A DNA stretch of 64,000 bases from Scalesia atractyloides. Taxonomy: Eukaryota > Streptophyta > Magnoliopsida > Asterales > Asteraceae. The notes under the pieces were generated by a model. It ran no database searches, was not told the DNA's origin, and was given only the letters and a program-made list of their open reading frames with translations. This document shows positions 1-11,265 of the stretch, piece by piece. Position 1 is the stretch's first letter; every line of letters starts with the position of its first letter. The stretch spans positions 30,220,853 to 30,284,852 of the forward strand of contig CAMTDV010000003.1 of the NCBI GenBank assembly GCA_947069175.1, in the 5' to 3' direction. A program made the translations under genes and the position numbers.

Positions 1-147
1 AATCTTAGTACCACTTTCCATCCTCAATCCGACGGTCAACCCAAGCGTACTATCCAGACTCTAGAGGATATGCTTCATTCTTGCGTAATCGATCTTGGTG
101 GCAACTGGGATATGTACTTACCTTTAATCGAATTCTCGTACATAACA
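1..147 (+). pseudogene. Ty3/gypsy integrase core fragment
   Basis: The plus strand reads without a stop as an integrase core segment: a HPQSDGQ motif near residue 7, then TIQTLEDML, a CVIDLGG block and LPLIEFSY at the end. This is the part of a gypsy integrase around the third catalytic residue of the D-D-E triad. The Glu expected right after DGQ-S/T is replaced: the sequence reads DGQPKR, with AAG at 43-45. The fragment enters from outside the window and stops abruptly at about 147, where a family-A LTR sequence of opposite orientation begins. It is therefore a truncated scrap, not part of the minus-strand element beside it. Confidence 0.85.
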
Positions 148-448
148 ATTATGATGTATAATAAGTATCAGAATCTTTAATTATGGGTTAATTACAAGTA
201 TTGCACGTAAACGCGTTGAAAGTCGTTATTTGCACGTATCGTCACATAGTTTTGAATTAGGGTTTATTGCTTGCCGATTACAAGTATAAATTGAACATAG
301 ATATAAATATGACTTTCATTATGATTGGTGTCTTGGACTACAAGTTGAAAATACGATACACGTACAAGTTTCCGAAAATAGAAAGTTTCTAAAAATGGGA
401 AGTACAACAAGACTTGATAAATAATGAAAGCGTGGAAACACGAAACGT
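148..448 (-). repeat. Family-A gypsy 3' LTR remnant (element A1)
   Basis: This stretch aligns with 14041-14240, with 15320-15532 and with 29057-29168, which are other copies of the same LTR. Its right edge, next to a CCCCTATTTTAG polypurine-tract complement, corresponds to the LTR start seen at 14240. Its left side is cut against the integrase scrap at about 147. It is the 3' LTR of the minus-strand element whose coding part follows. Confidence 0.7.
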
Positions 449-487
449 TTCTCCCCTATTTTAGGAAATTTAATTCTCGAAATTTAT

Positions 488-1862
488 TCAAGAGGAAGTT
501 GTAAAGAACAAATGGGGATACTTGGTCTTCATATCACTTTCGAGTTCCCACATAAACTCAATGCCACGCTTTCCTTCCCATCATACCTTTACTATGGGAA
601 TCCGGTTGTGCCTCAATTTCTTGATACCTCGATCCATGATTTCGACCGGTTTCTCCACAAAATGAAGTACTCGTTGATTTGAAGATCTTGAAGTGGAACT
701 TGGAGTTCTTCATCGGCTAAACACTTCTTGAGGTTCGAGACTTGAACGTTGGATAGACATTGATGAGTTCCTGTGGCAAGTCGAGGCGGTACGCCACTTT
801 GCCAATCCTTTCGAGAATCTTGAAGGGACCCACAAAGAGGAGCGAGTTTGCCCTTCTTAACAAAGCGAAGAACGCCTTTCCATGGTGATGCCTTGAGAAG
901 CACTTGATCACCGACCCGAATTCCAATGGTTTACGACACTTGTCGGCATAGCTCATTTGTCGACTTCGAGCCTTGAGAAGATTTTCGTGGATTTTTATGA
1001 TCTTATCCGTCGTTTCTTGTATGAGCTCAGGACCGGTGACTTGTGCTTCACCGACCTCGTGCCAACAAATAGGCGAACGACACTTATGACAATACAATGC
1101 CTCAAAAGGAGCCACTTGAATACTGGGCTGGTAACTGTTATTGTACAAGAATTTCTATCAATGGTTAATGTACAACCCAATTTCCACTAAAATCACTTAC
1201 ACACGAATGGAGCATGTCCTCGAGGGTTTGAATAGTACATTCAGTTTTTCCATCCGATTGAGATTGAAATGATGTACTAAGGGATGCGTACCCATCGCGG
1301 TTTGAAACGTTTGCCAAAGGTGAAAAGTGAAACAGCCATCACGGTCAGAAATGATGTCAATGGGGATACCATGATGACAAATGACTTCATCCGTATAGAT
1401 ACGAGCTAATTTCTCAACTCGATAGTCCTCACGAATGGGGAGAAAGTGAGTGTATTTTGTCAATCAATCAATGATTACCCAAATGTTGTCATGACCAGAA
1501 GAAATGCGAGGGAGTTTGGTAATGAAATCCATGGCTATACTCTCCCATTTTCAAACTTGAATTTTTGGTTGTTCGAGTAACCCAGATGGACGTTAATGTT
1601 CGGCTTTGACTTTGGAACACGTAAGACATTTCGATACGTAGCCAGGGATATCTTTCTTCATTCCAGGCCACCAATAAGATGTACGAAGACCGTGGTACAT
1701 TTTATCAGCGCCATGATGAATAGAGTATCGGGATTTGTGAGCTTCTTTTATCAAGAAGTCACGAAGGTTGTTACGATTAGGGATCCAAACACGATCGAGA
1801 TAGTAAAGAATACCATCGGATTTAGACTCGAGTTGGTTTTCAGCACCACGTTTCATTTGGTT
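488..1862 (-). pseudogene. Family-A gypsy integrase and C-terminal tail, decayed (A1)
   Basis: Read on the minus strand this is the last third of the polyprotein. From 1856 down come the zinc-binding module (HKSRYSIHHG then CLTC), the catalytic core (SDRDGCF near 1340), the conserved APFEALY.HKCRSPICWHE block (about 1100) and GPFKILERIGKVAYRLDLP (about 830). The end is a short chromovirus tail with a stop at 488-490. Integrase joins element cDNA to host DNA. The reading frame changes several times and there are in-frame stops, so no functional enzyme can be made. Overlapping plus-strand ORFs are shadows. The relative A2 at 14280-14960 covers the same end and supports the assignment. Confidence 0.85.
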
Positions 1863-3332
1863 GAAGAGGTAGTCCTCATTGACGACGAATACTGTGCTTC
1901 ACGAATACGTTGTTGGAGGTTGTGTAAAGTTTGATAACAACGTACACTCTTTACGTGAGTTTTATGACTAGGAGCGTCGGCCACAACATTCACCTTACCA
2001 GGGTGATAGCGAATCTCGCAGTCGTAATCATTTAACAACTCTACCCAACAACATTGACGCATGTTGAGTTCCTTTTGATCGAAAATGTGCTAAAGGCTCT
2101 TATGGTCGGTAAAGATCACACACTTGGTACCATAAAGGTAGTGTTGCCATTTTTCAATGCAAAAACAACTGCTCCAAGTTCAAGTTCGTGCGTAGTGTAA
2201 TCTTTCTCATGGATTTTGAGTTGTCTCGAAGCGTACGTGATAACCTTGTCTCATTGCATGAGAAACAACCAAGACTATGGTTTGAAGCATCGCAATACAC
2301 GATGATATCCTCATTCCATCAGGAAGGGTGAGGATAGGAGCATTACAAAGCATGTCCTTGAGGATTTGGAAAGATTCCTCTTGTTCAGGACCCCAGACAA
2401 AAGGCTTATCTTTTTCTAGTCAAAGACGTGGGAGGGACGGTGATTTTTGAAAAGTTCGAATTGAAATGTCGATAGTAACCAGCTAAACCAAGAAACGAAC
2501 AGATTTCGGACGGGGACGTAGGAGCATTCCAATTCTTCACAGCTTCGATTTTCGCAGGATCAACATAAATACCAAGTTCGTTGATGACATGACCAAGGAA
2601 TTGAACAACTTTTAGCAAAAAATCACATTTGGAGAATTTGGCGTAAAGACTGTCAGTACGCAAAAGTTGGAGGATAAGACACGAGTGCCGCTCGTGCTCT
2701 TTTTGTGTCTTGGAGTAGATAAGGATATCATCAATGAAGATGATCACGAAGCGATCGAGATAAGGTTTACCCACTCGATTCATCAAGTCCATGAAGACTG
2801 CAAGTTTGTTGGTCAAACAAAAGGCATAACCACGAACTCGTAATGACCATATCTAGTACGAAATGCAGTTTTTGGAATGTCCTCTTTGAGAACTCGAAAT
2901 TAGTGATAGCCAGAAGGAAGACCGATCTTTGAAAAGCACATTGCTCCTTGGAGTTGGTTGAAAACATCGTCGATGCAGGAAGAGGGTATCGATTTTTGAT
3001 GGTAAGTTTATTGAGCTCACGATAATCAAAGCACATTCGAAATGAACCATCTTTCTTCTTGACGAAAAGGACTGGAGCGCCCCAAGGAGAAGTACTAGGG
3101 CGTATTAATCCTTTAATAAGCAACTCTTGAAGTTGGCTTAACAATTCTTGCATCTCTGAAGGTGCAAGACGATAAGGAGCTTTAGCAAGAGGTGTAGCAC
3201 CAGGGATGAGGTCAATACAAAAGTCAACTGAACGAGGAGGAGGAGGATCAGGTAGGTCTTTGGGAAGACGTCAGGAAAATCACACACCACTAGCACATCA
3301 CTTACGCCTTTTCCTTTGCCCTTTTCTTCCAC
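1853..3332 (-). pseudogene. Family-A gypsy reverse transcriptase-RNase H, decayed (A1)
   Basis: Minus-strand RT begins at about 3160 with QELLIKGLIRPSTSPWGAP, followed by FVKKKDG and DYRELNKLTIKNRYPLP. After a frame change the palm motif FIDDILIYSK (about 2725) and the FLGLAGYYR connector (about 2480) are readable. RNase H and its tether reach to about 1960 (NDYDCEIRYHPGK). RT and RNase H copy element RNA to DNA in virus-like particles. The central fingers region (2850-3000) has lost its frame and several stops are present, so this is a dead copy. The catalytic FIDD motif itself is unaltered. Confidence 0.87.
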
Positions 3333-3460
3333 AATGTGGGCTAAAAACCAAAGTACTCCTTACGTAAGTACTTGTTCCCTTATGTGCATGACATGAGTTT
3401 GAGACCTTCTGAAGGCCTTTCGCCATAGACGTGCAAGGTGTCACTAGACGGAAGAAGAAG

Positions 3461-3814
3461 TCAAACAAACTTTTCGTGACAAGCGATTTCAGCTTGGTTC
3501 TTACGAAGCCAATCCATGCCTACTATGATATCAAAACTACCCAATTGCATGGGTATGAGATTGATAGAGAACTCGTGATTGTTAAGAGTGAGAAAACAGT
3601 CATGAAGGACGGAGTCAACGATGATAGACTTGCCATTGGCAACTTCGATGGTGAAAGATTTTGGAACTTTAGATCGTATACATTTTAACATTGGTTCGAA
3701 TGCTATGGATACAAAAATCATATCTGCACCAGTATCAAATAATAATGAAGCATATAAACCATTAACAAGGAATGTACCGTTCACAACTTCATTGTCGTGT
3801 TGCGCCTGATTCAC
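3461..3814 (-). pseudogene. Family-A gypsy aspartic protease region (A1)
   Basis: An open minus-strand stretch of 117 codons begins just before a VVNGTFLVNG motif and contains LLFDTGADMIFVS, the active-site signature of retroviral-type aspartic proteases, then LGSFDIIVGMDWL near its end. This protease would cut the Gag-Pol precursor. The domain is open across its full length, but the zinc-knuckle side (higher coordinates) and the RT side are broken, so I class it as part of a pseudogene. It resembles the protease of family E (LFDTGADKSF, GSFDVIIGMDW) more than that of family D. Confidence 0.85.
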
Positions 3815-4969
3815 TTTGATGTTGAATGCTCGACCACGAGGTGCTTATTGTTGTTTTTGCTCTTGATTGTTTTGCGGGCATTGGGGTCGAAGGTGAGTTG
3901 GATCACCACATTGAAGCAGGCTCGAACGTTGTTGGCAGGAGCTTGACGGTTTAGATTTTGAGGAGGTTGAGGGCTTGGTTGCCTTGTGGTTACATGCCCA
4001 AACCGATTGCAATTCGTGCCATAGCGGCATATGATGTTGGCTGGGTGATGGTAATGACAAGTGGTAAGTTGGGATGAGTCCAAGTGTATGGCTTTCTAGC
4101 GGGTTCTTGAGGGGGATTTGGGTTGGTGATAGCGTTGCAACTTTGGTTTTGAAACTACCGTTTCTTACCATTGTTGTTTTGCGGCTGAGACTTGGTTTCT
4201 TTGGGTTCAGTAGTGGCTTTGTTCATGGATTTGGTAGTGATGGGGGGTTGAGGATTCTTTTTCTCGCACTCGATTATCGTTGATACAAGTAGCTAGGCGA
4301 TAAATGAGTTCGATGTTGTCGGGTCTTGCAGCTTGAATGGCGTCACGAATGGTGGGAGGAATACCATGAAGATATTTCCTAATCGCACGCTTAGGGTGTT
4401 AACAAGCTGAGGAACGATAATGCTTAACTGTTTGAAGTGGGTGTTGTAACTAAGGTTATCGTCACCCACTTGCTTGAGGTGCCAAAATTCTTCCTCGAGC
4501 TTTTCCTTATCATGTGGAGGACAAAATTCCATTATCATCATTTCCCTAACCTCGATCCAGGGGGGGCATAGGCATCTTCATTTTAGCGAACGTTGCGCTC
4601 GTTTATCCACCAGTCGAGGAGAGCTCTCGACTGAAGGACGCCAGTTGCGCTTTGGGTTTTTAGGTGCTCAAGACACTCACTGTTGATGAATGTCACTTCA
4701 ATGCTAACGAACGATTCAAGCATTGCGGTGACACCTTCATTGCTAGTGAATGGCCTAGGGTTGCAAGCGACAAAGTGCTTGTAGCTGAACGAGGTTGGCT
4801 ATGGTTAATCGGTTTTGGAATTGACCGATGAGTTAGGGTTATTGGTAGTAACTTTGCTCACAATATCGGGGATTACACTAGCCATTTGCTTGGCCATGAA
4901 CGCAAGCATCTTCTTGCTAGAGTTCAACTTGGAACTCTTTTTGGAGTTGGAGAGACGGTTGGAAGGCAT
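3815..4969 (-). pseudogene. Family-A gypsy gag, decayed (A1)
   Basis: The likely gag start is the minus-strand ATG ending at 4969 (MPSNRLSNSKKSSKL...). The capsid-like region around 4541-4290 reads FCPPHDKEKLEEEFWHLKQ and NTHFKQLSIIVPQL, matching the FCPRSEIKKLEDEF and NKRFLELNQMVPNL blocks of family E gag. Near 3900-4080 is a nucleocapsid zinc knuckle split between frames (ACFN, then CGDPTHLRPQCP). Gag would form the particle shell and bind RNA. Frameshifts at the knuckle and in the middle, plus stops, make it inactive. Confidence 0.8.
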
Positions 4970-5103
4970 CTACAAGGTTGATGAGAAAAGATGAGACTTG
5001 ATAATAATGTTTTTGAAAGAATAACTTGCATAATTTACCATGTAATATGTCACGTAGCACATAGTTTCAAGTAGTTCACATAGGCATAACAAGATCCAAA
5101 TAG
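4970..5103 (-). other. Remnant of A1 5' leader
   Basis: AT-rich untranslated sequence upstream of the A1 gag start, ending exactly where the family-C LTR begins at 5104. No PBS or LTR of A1 remains on this side. Confidence 0.5.
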
Positions 5104-6759
5104 TGTCACACCCTCAATTTCCACTTGCGGAGTATTACCGCGAGGCGTGTGATCAAACCAGAATCTCAGACACTAGCAATGTCGAACGACTCTATATGAT
5201 TTATTTAAACGTTTTCCAAAAACATTTATTGTAAACATGCAAAGTCGTTTTCAAAATTCCAAGGTTTCAAAATTTAGCGGAAGCATTAGAATAAAGTAAC
5301 GGGCGCCAACATAAACGCCAAAACCAAAATCCCAAAAATAATAGTTAATAAAGACTCGCTAAAAATGCTTTGACCAAATGTAAGTGAGTGCACCTAGCGC
5401 TCCTAGCGTCCTGAGAAACATACAAAGAAACAAGTGTCAACATTAAAGAAGAGTGAATTCACATGTTTTAATAAGTTCACAAGTTCGGTTTAAAAGATTG
5501 TTTTCCCCCGTTATCCCTAACCCGCGATAACGACCTAGTTCCATTATTCGTAACCTGGAATAATAACGTTGGTTCGTAAATAAGTTCAATGTTAACATGT
5601 AGGTAGCGAGCCTAAAGTTACGTCACGTAAGAGTTCGCGATCCAAGCTGACTATTGTTGCCTCTGTGTTACCAGGTCTATCACTGACCATGGCGAAAGTT
5701 AGGCCAAATTAATCATCCATTCACCATTCCCTGACGGCTAGCGCGTTTTTCAAAAAATATGAATCCGGCGCCATTTGAAGCGTTTTTAAAAAATACACGT
5801 TTTGGCTGTAAATGCAATCAGCTTACTGTTTTCGACTTTATCGCATTAGAACATGTGTAAACAGCCATGACGCTTAGTTATATCAATTAACAGCAGGTTA
5901 ACTTGTCAAATATCATCTAATATATCAATATTCATGCAAACCCTAAGTATATATCATGATCTTTATAGATAAAATGCAGCCTACGATTTTAATACTCAAA
6001 CATATCATCACAACCGCAATGATTCGCATATTCTTCCGACCTAATCATACACCTCACTTTTTCATAATAATATCATACAAGCACATAATCATGATCAAGA
6101 CTACACAAAACCTAGTGTGAATCGTAATACAATTAAACCCTAACCTTGAAACGATGACAATTAGCAAACCGGGACAAGCTTGGAATCGATCCGAGGGATG
6201 TGGAATACTTGCGCGCCCGAGAGGGGGGGGCTGCTACCGTCGCACACTTCTAGGGGATTAGGGTTTTGAATATTTTTTTTTGAACACCCCATGCATACAT
6301 ACGTATACATAAGGGGCAAGGGGGCGGTTTGGGCTTGTCCTTGGGCCGCAAGGGTGGGGTGGCGGGTTAGGCTTGTGTTTGCCAGGGGGGGTGTGGGTGG
6401 CGGGTGGGGCTTGTGTGGTCACAAGGTCGACACATTCCGCGACTCGGTTCGGTTCGGCTATTTATTTATTTTTTTATTTATTTTTTTATTTATTTTTTTT
6501 ACAATTCGATAACACAAGGCTTATAACTAATAAATCGCAAAATCAAAGCGTGATACAATAATCTACAAGCGTCTAATAACACATAGCACGTAATTCAGAT
6601 ATAACTCATTAGAATTTCCAAACATTGTGTATTCCCTAAATGCTAAAGTTAGCGTAGTTATTGCGAGCGCGTAATTTTAATTCTCCGAATTAAATCAGTG
6701 TAGGAATGAAAACCAATAAAGTAGCCCGTTTAAGATACCTGAAAAGTCGGGATGTCACA
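5104..6759 (-). repeat. Family-C gypsy 3' LTR (element C1), internally deleted
   Basis: On the plus strand the segment starts TGTCACACCCTC and ends GGGATGTCACA. In element orientation it runs TGTGACATCCC to GGGTGTGACA. It aligns with the C2 5' LTR at 54600-57315, but about 0.96 kb is missing: the sequence jumps at about 5745 from GGCTAGCGCG directly to the equivalent of 56312. The TATA region seen in C2 (56922-56929) is degenerate here. An A/T homopolymer and TTTATTTATT run lies at about 6463-6500. ORFs inside it are chance ORFs. Confidence 0.88.
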
Positions 6760-6907
6760 TTATCCCCATGTTGAAAGAATTTTCGTCCCGAAAATTGAGT
6801 AAACGCGGTTTAGAATGCAACGCACAAAAGTTTAGTTTGTTAGAATGGTACAAGGAAATCCGAGGCTGTCATATCATCCCCATGTTGAAAGAATTTCGTC
6901 CTGAAAT
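6760..6907 (-). promoter_or_regulatory. Polypurine tract of C1, duplicated module
   Basis: Immediately inside the LTR the minus strand carries AACATGGGGATAA, the plus-strand-DNA priming tract. The same module (CCCCATGTTGAAAGAATTT on the plus strand) recurs about 110 bases further in (about 6880-6898), so the tract lies in a direct duplication. Confidence 0.65.
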
Positions 6908-8490
6908 TCAGTTGGCGGTAACATCAGATTGCTGCTCAGCTGCAAAAAGGTATGGATATTTGCTTTATATTTGGTCCTCTCTTTCCCACGTGAACTCCGG
7001 TCCATGCTTAGAGTTCCAACGAACCTTGACGATCGGTGTCTTGCTGTGCCTTCGAGTCTTGATCTCACAGTCCATGATCTCGATAGGTTGTTCCACAAAA
7101 TGCAGTTGCTCATCCACTTGAATCTCATCCAATGGAATGACTAGGGTCTCATCTGATAGACACTTCTTCAGATTGGACACGTGAAAAACGTTGTGAACTC
7201 CACTGAGTTCGGCTGGAAGGTCTAACAGATAAGCTACAGGCCCGATACGCTTCGAAATCACAAATGGGCCTATGTACCGCGGATTTAGTTTGCCTCGTTT
7301 CCCAAAACGAATTACACCCTTCCAGGGTGACACTTTCAGTAGGACACGGTCACTTACTTGAAATTCGAGCGGTTTGCGTCGTTGATCAGCGTAACTTTTC
7401 TGTCGATCCCGTACCGCTACCATGCGGTTTCTGATTTGCACAATCTTTTCAGTAGCCTCAAGTATCAACTCAGGACCTGTGAGTTGACTGTCACCAACTT
7501 CTGCCCAACAGACCGGTGATCTACATTTGCGACCGTACAATGCTTCAAACGGTGCTGCCTGAATACTCGTATAGTAACTGTTGTTATACGATAATTCCAC
7601 TAAAGGCAGATGGATTTCCCAACTGTTCCCGAATTCTACCACGCATGCCCTAAGCATGTCCTCCAAGGTCTGAATGGTCCTTTCACTCTGACCATCCGTC
7701 TGAGGGTGGTAAGCTGTGCTCATATCTAAGCGTGTACCCAACGCTTTCTGAAGTGACCGCCAAAAGTTGGACGTGAAACGAGCATCTCTGTCTGAAATGA
7801 TGGACGTTGGCACCCCGTGCTGAGAAACTACTTCCTTTATGTAGATGCGAGTCAACTTATCCATCTTATCTGTTTCTTTGGTCGCTAGGAAGTCTGCAGA
7901 CTTAGTTAGACGATCCACGATCACCCAGATGGTATCGCAACCACCCGGAGTTCGCGGTAGTTTAGTGATAAAGTCCATCGAGATCTGATCCCATTACCAC
8001 ACCGTGATCTCAGGTTGTTGAAGTAGCCCTGATGGCTTCTGGTATTCCACCTTGACTTTCGCACAAGTCGAACACTTGCTCACGTAGGTGGCTATATCCG
8101 CTTTCATGTTGGGCCACCAGTACGCGGCTTTAAGGTCTTGATACATCTTATCCGAACCAGGATGGACAGAGTTTCGGGATTTGTTAGCTTTGTCCATAAC
8201 TAGCTTCCTGAGGTTTTCGTAGAGAGGTACCCATATACGATTCATGAAATACCAGGTACCATTGGGTTTCACTTCCCAATCGCGTTCCATCTTTCCCACA
8301 GGTTCGGCCTTGATGTTCTCTTCCTTAACTACTTCTAGCTGCGCGTCGCGTATCTGTTCGGGTAACCCAGAATGAATTGTGAACTGTAGTGCTCGTACCC
8401 GATGATGTTTCAAGTGCTCCTTCCGACTGAGGGCATCAGCTACCTGGTTAGCTTTACCCGGGTGATATTGAATGGCACATTCATAATCGT
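6908..8490 (-). pseudogene. Family-C gypsy integrase with chromovirus C-terminal tail (C1)
   Basis: From about 8413 down: a zinc-binding module (SVHPGSDKMYQDLKAAYWWPNM, then CSTCAKV), a core with all three catalytic motifs (VIVDRLTKSADF, SDRDARF, TDGQSERT), the APFEALYGRKCRSPVCWAE block, GPFVISKRIGPVAYLLDLP, and a tail VRWNSKHGPEFTWERED. The core-to-tail part (6965-7978) is one open stretch of 337 codons. A TAA at about 7992-7994 separates zinc module from core. A second TAA at about 6962 cuts the last 17 or so residues; the family's natural stop is at 6908-6910. A small deletion near 8512 shifts frame just before RNase H. The catalytic triad is intact but the gene is not. Confidence 0.88.
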
Positions 8491-10254
8491 TCAGGAGTTC
8501 GACCCAGAGACTTGTTGCATGTTTAACTCCTTCTGGTCAAAAACATGCTGGAAGCTCTTGTGATCCGTGTAGATTGTGCACTTTGTTCCATATAGGTAGT
8601 GTCTCCAAATCTTAAGTGCAAACACAACTACTCCCAATTCCAAGTCATGTGTCGTGTAGTTCTTCTCGTGGACCTTCAACTGTCGGGATGCATACGCGAT
8701 GACCTTATCACGTTGCATGAGCACACATCCCAATCCCTGAATGGAAGCGTCACAATATACCATAAAATCATCCGTCCCCTCTGGCAAGGACAAAATGGGC
8801 GCACTGCAAAGCTTCTGCGAATTGAATGCTGCTTCCTGTTTGTCACCCCAAGCATACTTGGTGCCCTTCTGGGTGAGAGTGGTAAGTGGTTGTGCGATCT
8901 TGGAAAATCCCTCGATGAAACGTCTGTAGTAACCAGCCAAACCCAAAAATTGGCGGATCTCTGTCGGTGTCCTGGGTGCTTCCCAGTTCTTGATAGCATC
9001 GATCTTGGCGGGATCAACGTGTATACCCTTTTCATTCACGATATGCCCGAGGAACTAAACTTCCCGAATCCAGAAATCACAGTTCGAAAACTTGGCATAT
9101 AGTTTCTCCTGTTGAAGTAGTTCCAGCAATAACCGCATATGCTCAGCATGTTCTTCTTCACCCTTAGAGTAGATGAGTATATCATCGATTAAGACGATGG
9201 CAAACTTGTCGAGATACGGCTTACACACGCGGTTCATGAGGTCCATGAACACCGCGGGTGCATTGGTGAGACCGAAGGGCATGACCAAGAACTCGTAATG
9301 GCCATACCGAGTGCGAAATGCCGTCTTGGAGATATCCTCCTCCCAGACGCGTAGCTGGTGATAACCGGACCGTAGATCAATCTTGGAGTAGTAGCTTGAC
9401 CCCTGAAGCTGGTCGAAAAGATCGTCGATGCGAGATAAGGGGTACCGGTTCTTGATGGTAACCTTATTGAGTTCCCTATAGTCGATGCACATGCGGAAGG
9501 TCCCATCCTTCTTCTTGACAAATAGGACCGGAGCTCCCCATGGCGAAGTACTGGGTTGGATAAATCCTTTTTCTAACAATTCCTGAAGTTGAGTAGACAG
9601 CTCTTGCAGCTCTGCTGGAGCTAAGCGGTACGGAGCCTTGGCGATAGGAGTCGCATGGCTCGCCAATTCGATTTCAAACTCCACTTTTCGATGTGGTGGA
9701 AGACCGGGTAACTCCTCTGGAAACACATCAGGAAAGTCACGGACGATGGAGATATCTTCAATCCGCTTCTCGTCCTTAGACTGCTCGGTGACCAGTACGA
9801 GCAAAGCAAAAGAGTTCTTCTTCCGAAGATACTTCTGAGCTTGGATGTAAGAGATGATGTTAGTGACGACGCCTTCCTTCTCGCCTTGCACCATCAAGAC
9901 TTCGTCGTTAGAGAGTGGAATACGGATAGCTTTCTCGAAACAGAGAACTTTAGCTCGGACGTCGGATAGCCAGTCCATTCCGGCTACCACATCAAAACTA
10001 CCCAGAGTAGTTGTCATCAGATCAATGGTAAAGGTGTGACCCACGAGTTTTAGTTGACAGCCGGTCACTAGATGAGTCACATCTACAGATTTACCATTGG
10101 CTAGTTCTATGATGTAAGGAGTCTTTAGGGGTTTAGGTCTGAGATTTAGGTTCTTCCTAAAAGACTCAGATATAAAACTCTTATCCGCACCCGTATTAAA
10201 AAGTACAGTAGCAAAATGATCGTTAAGTGGAAACTTACCGGTGACCACATTCAA
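8491..10254 (-). pseudogene. Family-C gypsy protease-RT-RNase H (C1)
   Basis: One reading frame from 10254 to 8491, broken only by a TAG at 9055-9057 (equivalent of a Gln codon). Protease comes first (TVLFNTGADKSF, then GSFDVVAGMDWL). RT follows (PSTSPWGAPVLFVKKKDG, RMCIDYRELNKVTIKNRYPL, GYHQLRV, VLIDDILIYSK), then FLGLAGYYRRF, RNase H (VYCDASIQGLG, TTHDLEL, IYTDHKS). The protease motif reads NTGA instead of DTGA: the catalytic Asp codon is AAT (10195-10197 on the plus strand reads ATT). C2 keeps DTGA. The frame ends in a shift near 8512. The best preserved protease-RT in the window by length, but inactive. Confidence 0.9.
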
Positions 10255-10656
10255 GTCGTTTCGGGCCTCCCCACGGCCTAGCGTGAATGCACGTCCTTTG
10301 GCACCTCCTGTGCCACCATTTCCATTGTTGCCATTGTTGTTATTGTTGTTGTTGTTATTCCCACCATTGTTGTTACGAAGTTGCGGGCAGTCTCGCTTGA
10401 AATGGGCAGTGCTATCACACTGATAGCATCCCCAGTTATTACCCTGCTGCTGACCCTGGTGCTGGTTCTAATTCTGTCGTGACATAATCTCCCCGCAACA
10501 ATCCTTTGCCGCGTGTCCTGCTTTGCTACATCGTTGGCAGCGATTTCCGACGCAAGGGCCGTGATGATGGAGGTTACAACGATTACATTGCAGCTTTCGA
10601 CCCGCATAGCCGCTCGAGTTCTGGGTGTTGTTGGCAGACTGGTTGTTGTGACCCCG
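10255..10656 (-). pseudogene. 3' end of family-C gag with two zinc knuckles (C1)
   Basis: The frame of the protease continues upstream into gag. It shows two CCHC knuckles in tandem (CSKAGHAAKDC as the end of the first, CYQCDSTAHFKRDC as the second), then an Asn-rich run and GGTGGAKGRAF. A TAG lies between the knuckles. At about 10656 the match with C2 stops in the middle of gag and copia sequence begins, so the capsid part and 5' LTR of C1 are absent. Confidence 0.8.
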
Positions 10657-11215
10657 GGTGTAGTTGACACAAAGTCTGTTAGCTTTTCTTCATCTGGAAA
10701 GACAGAATAGTCATGACCAAGAGGTTGTGGAACTTCATTTAACCCTTTGAATCCCACACATGTCTTGTCATTACTCTTCTTCAGGCCATTCATCATGTGT
10801 TTCATAACAAAAGATGAATCTCTGAATTGATTTAATTTCTTTTCAAGTTCATAAATTTTAAGTTGTGCTTTAGACAACTCTTTGCATTTTTCAGAAATTT
10901 CTTTTGTTTTCTCACTCATCGTATCATGAAGTCATTAACTTGAAGTTTTTCGTTTAGCTTACAGGTTAAAATATTGATTTCTTCTTCATAACCTTTAATT
11001 TTCTTCAAATATATAGACTAGTTTCTTTTTACGAAAAAGTTTGATTCTTTTAGGTTCGGGAGCTCATTTACCAGATGTTGGTTTTGCTTTGTTAATGTGT
11101 CAAGCTCACTTAGTAGTTCACGACATTTTAAACAAACAAAACTACCATAGTTAGAATGTACCTCTCCTGTTGATTCGCTTAGATCGGCCATGAAAGCAAC
11201 AAAATCAACAGCCAT
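10657..11215 (-). pseudogene. Copia-1 gag-pol, coiled-coil segment
   Basis: Minus-strand pieces read as the helical stretch that follows the gag zinc knuckle in long copia polyproteins: CLKCRELLSELDTLTKQN (about 11120) and KCKELSKAQLKIYELEKKLNQ (about 10860), then GFKGLNEVPQPLGHDYS (about 10735). A stop at about 11017 and loss of frame separate them. The downstream protease, integrase and RT of this copia element are missing because the sequence joins gypsy gag at about 10656. Confidence 0.7.
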
Positions 11216-11265
11216 CTTCTTCTATTTAGTATTCTGTTCTCCATCAACTTTTCAGCTACCATCTC

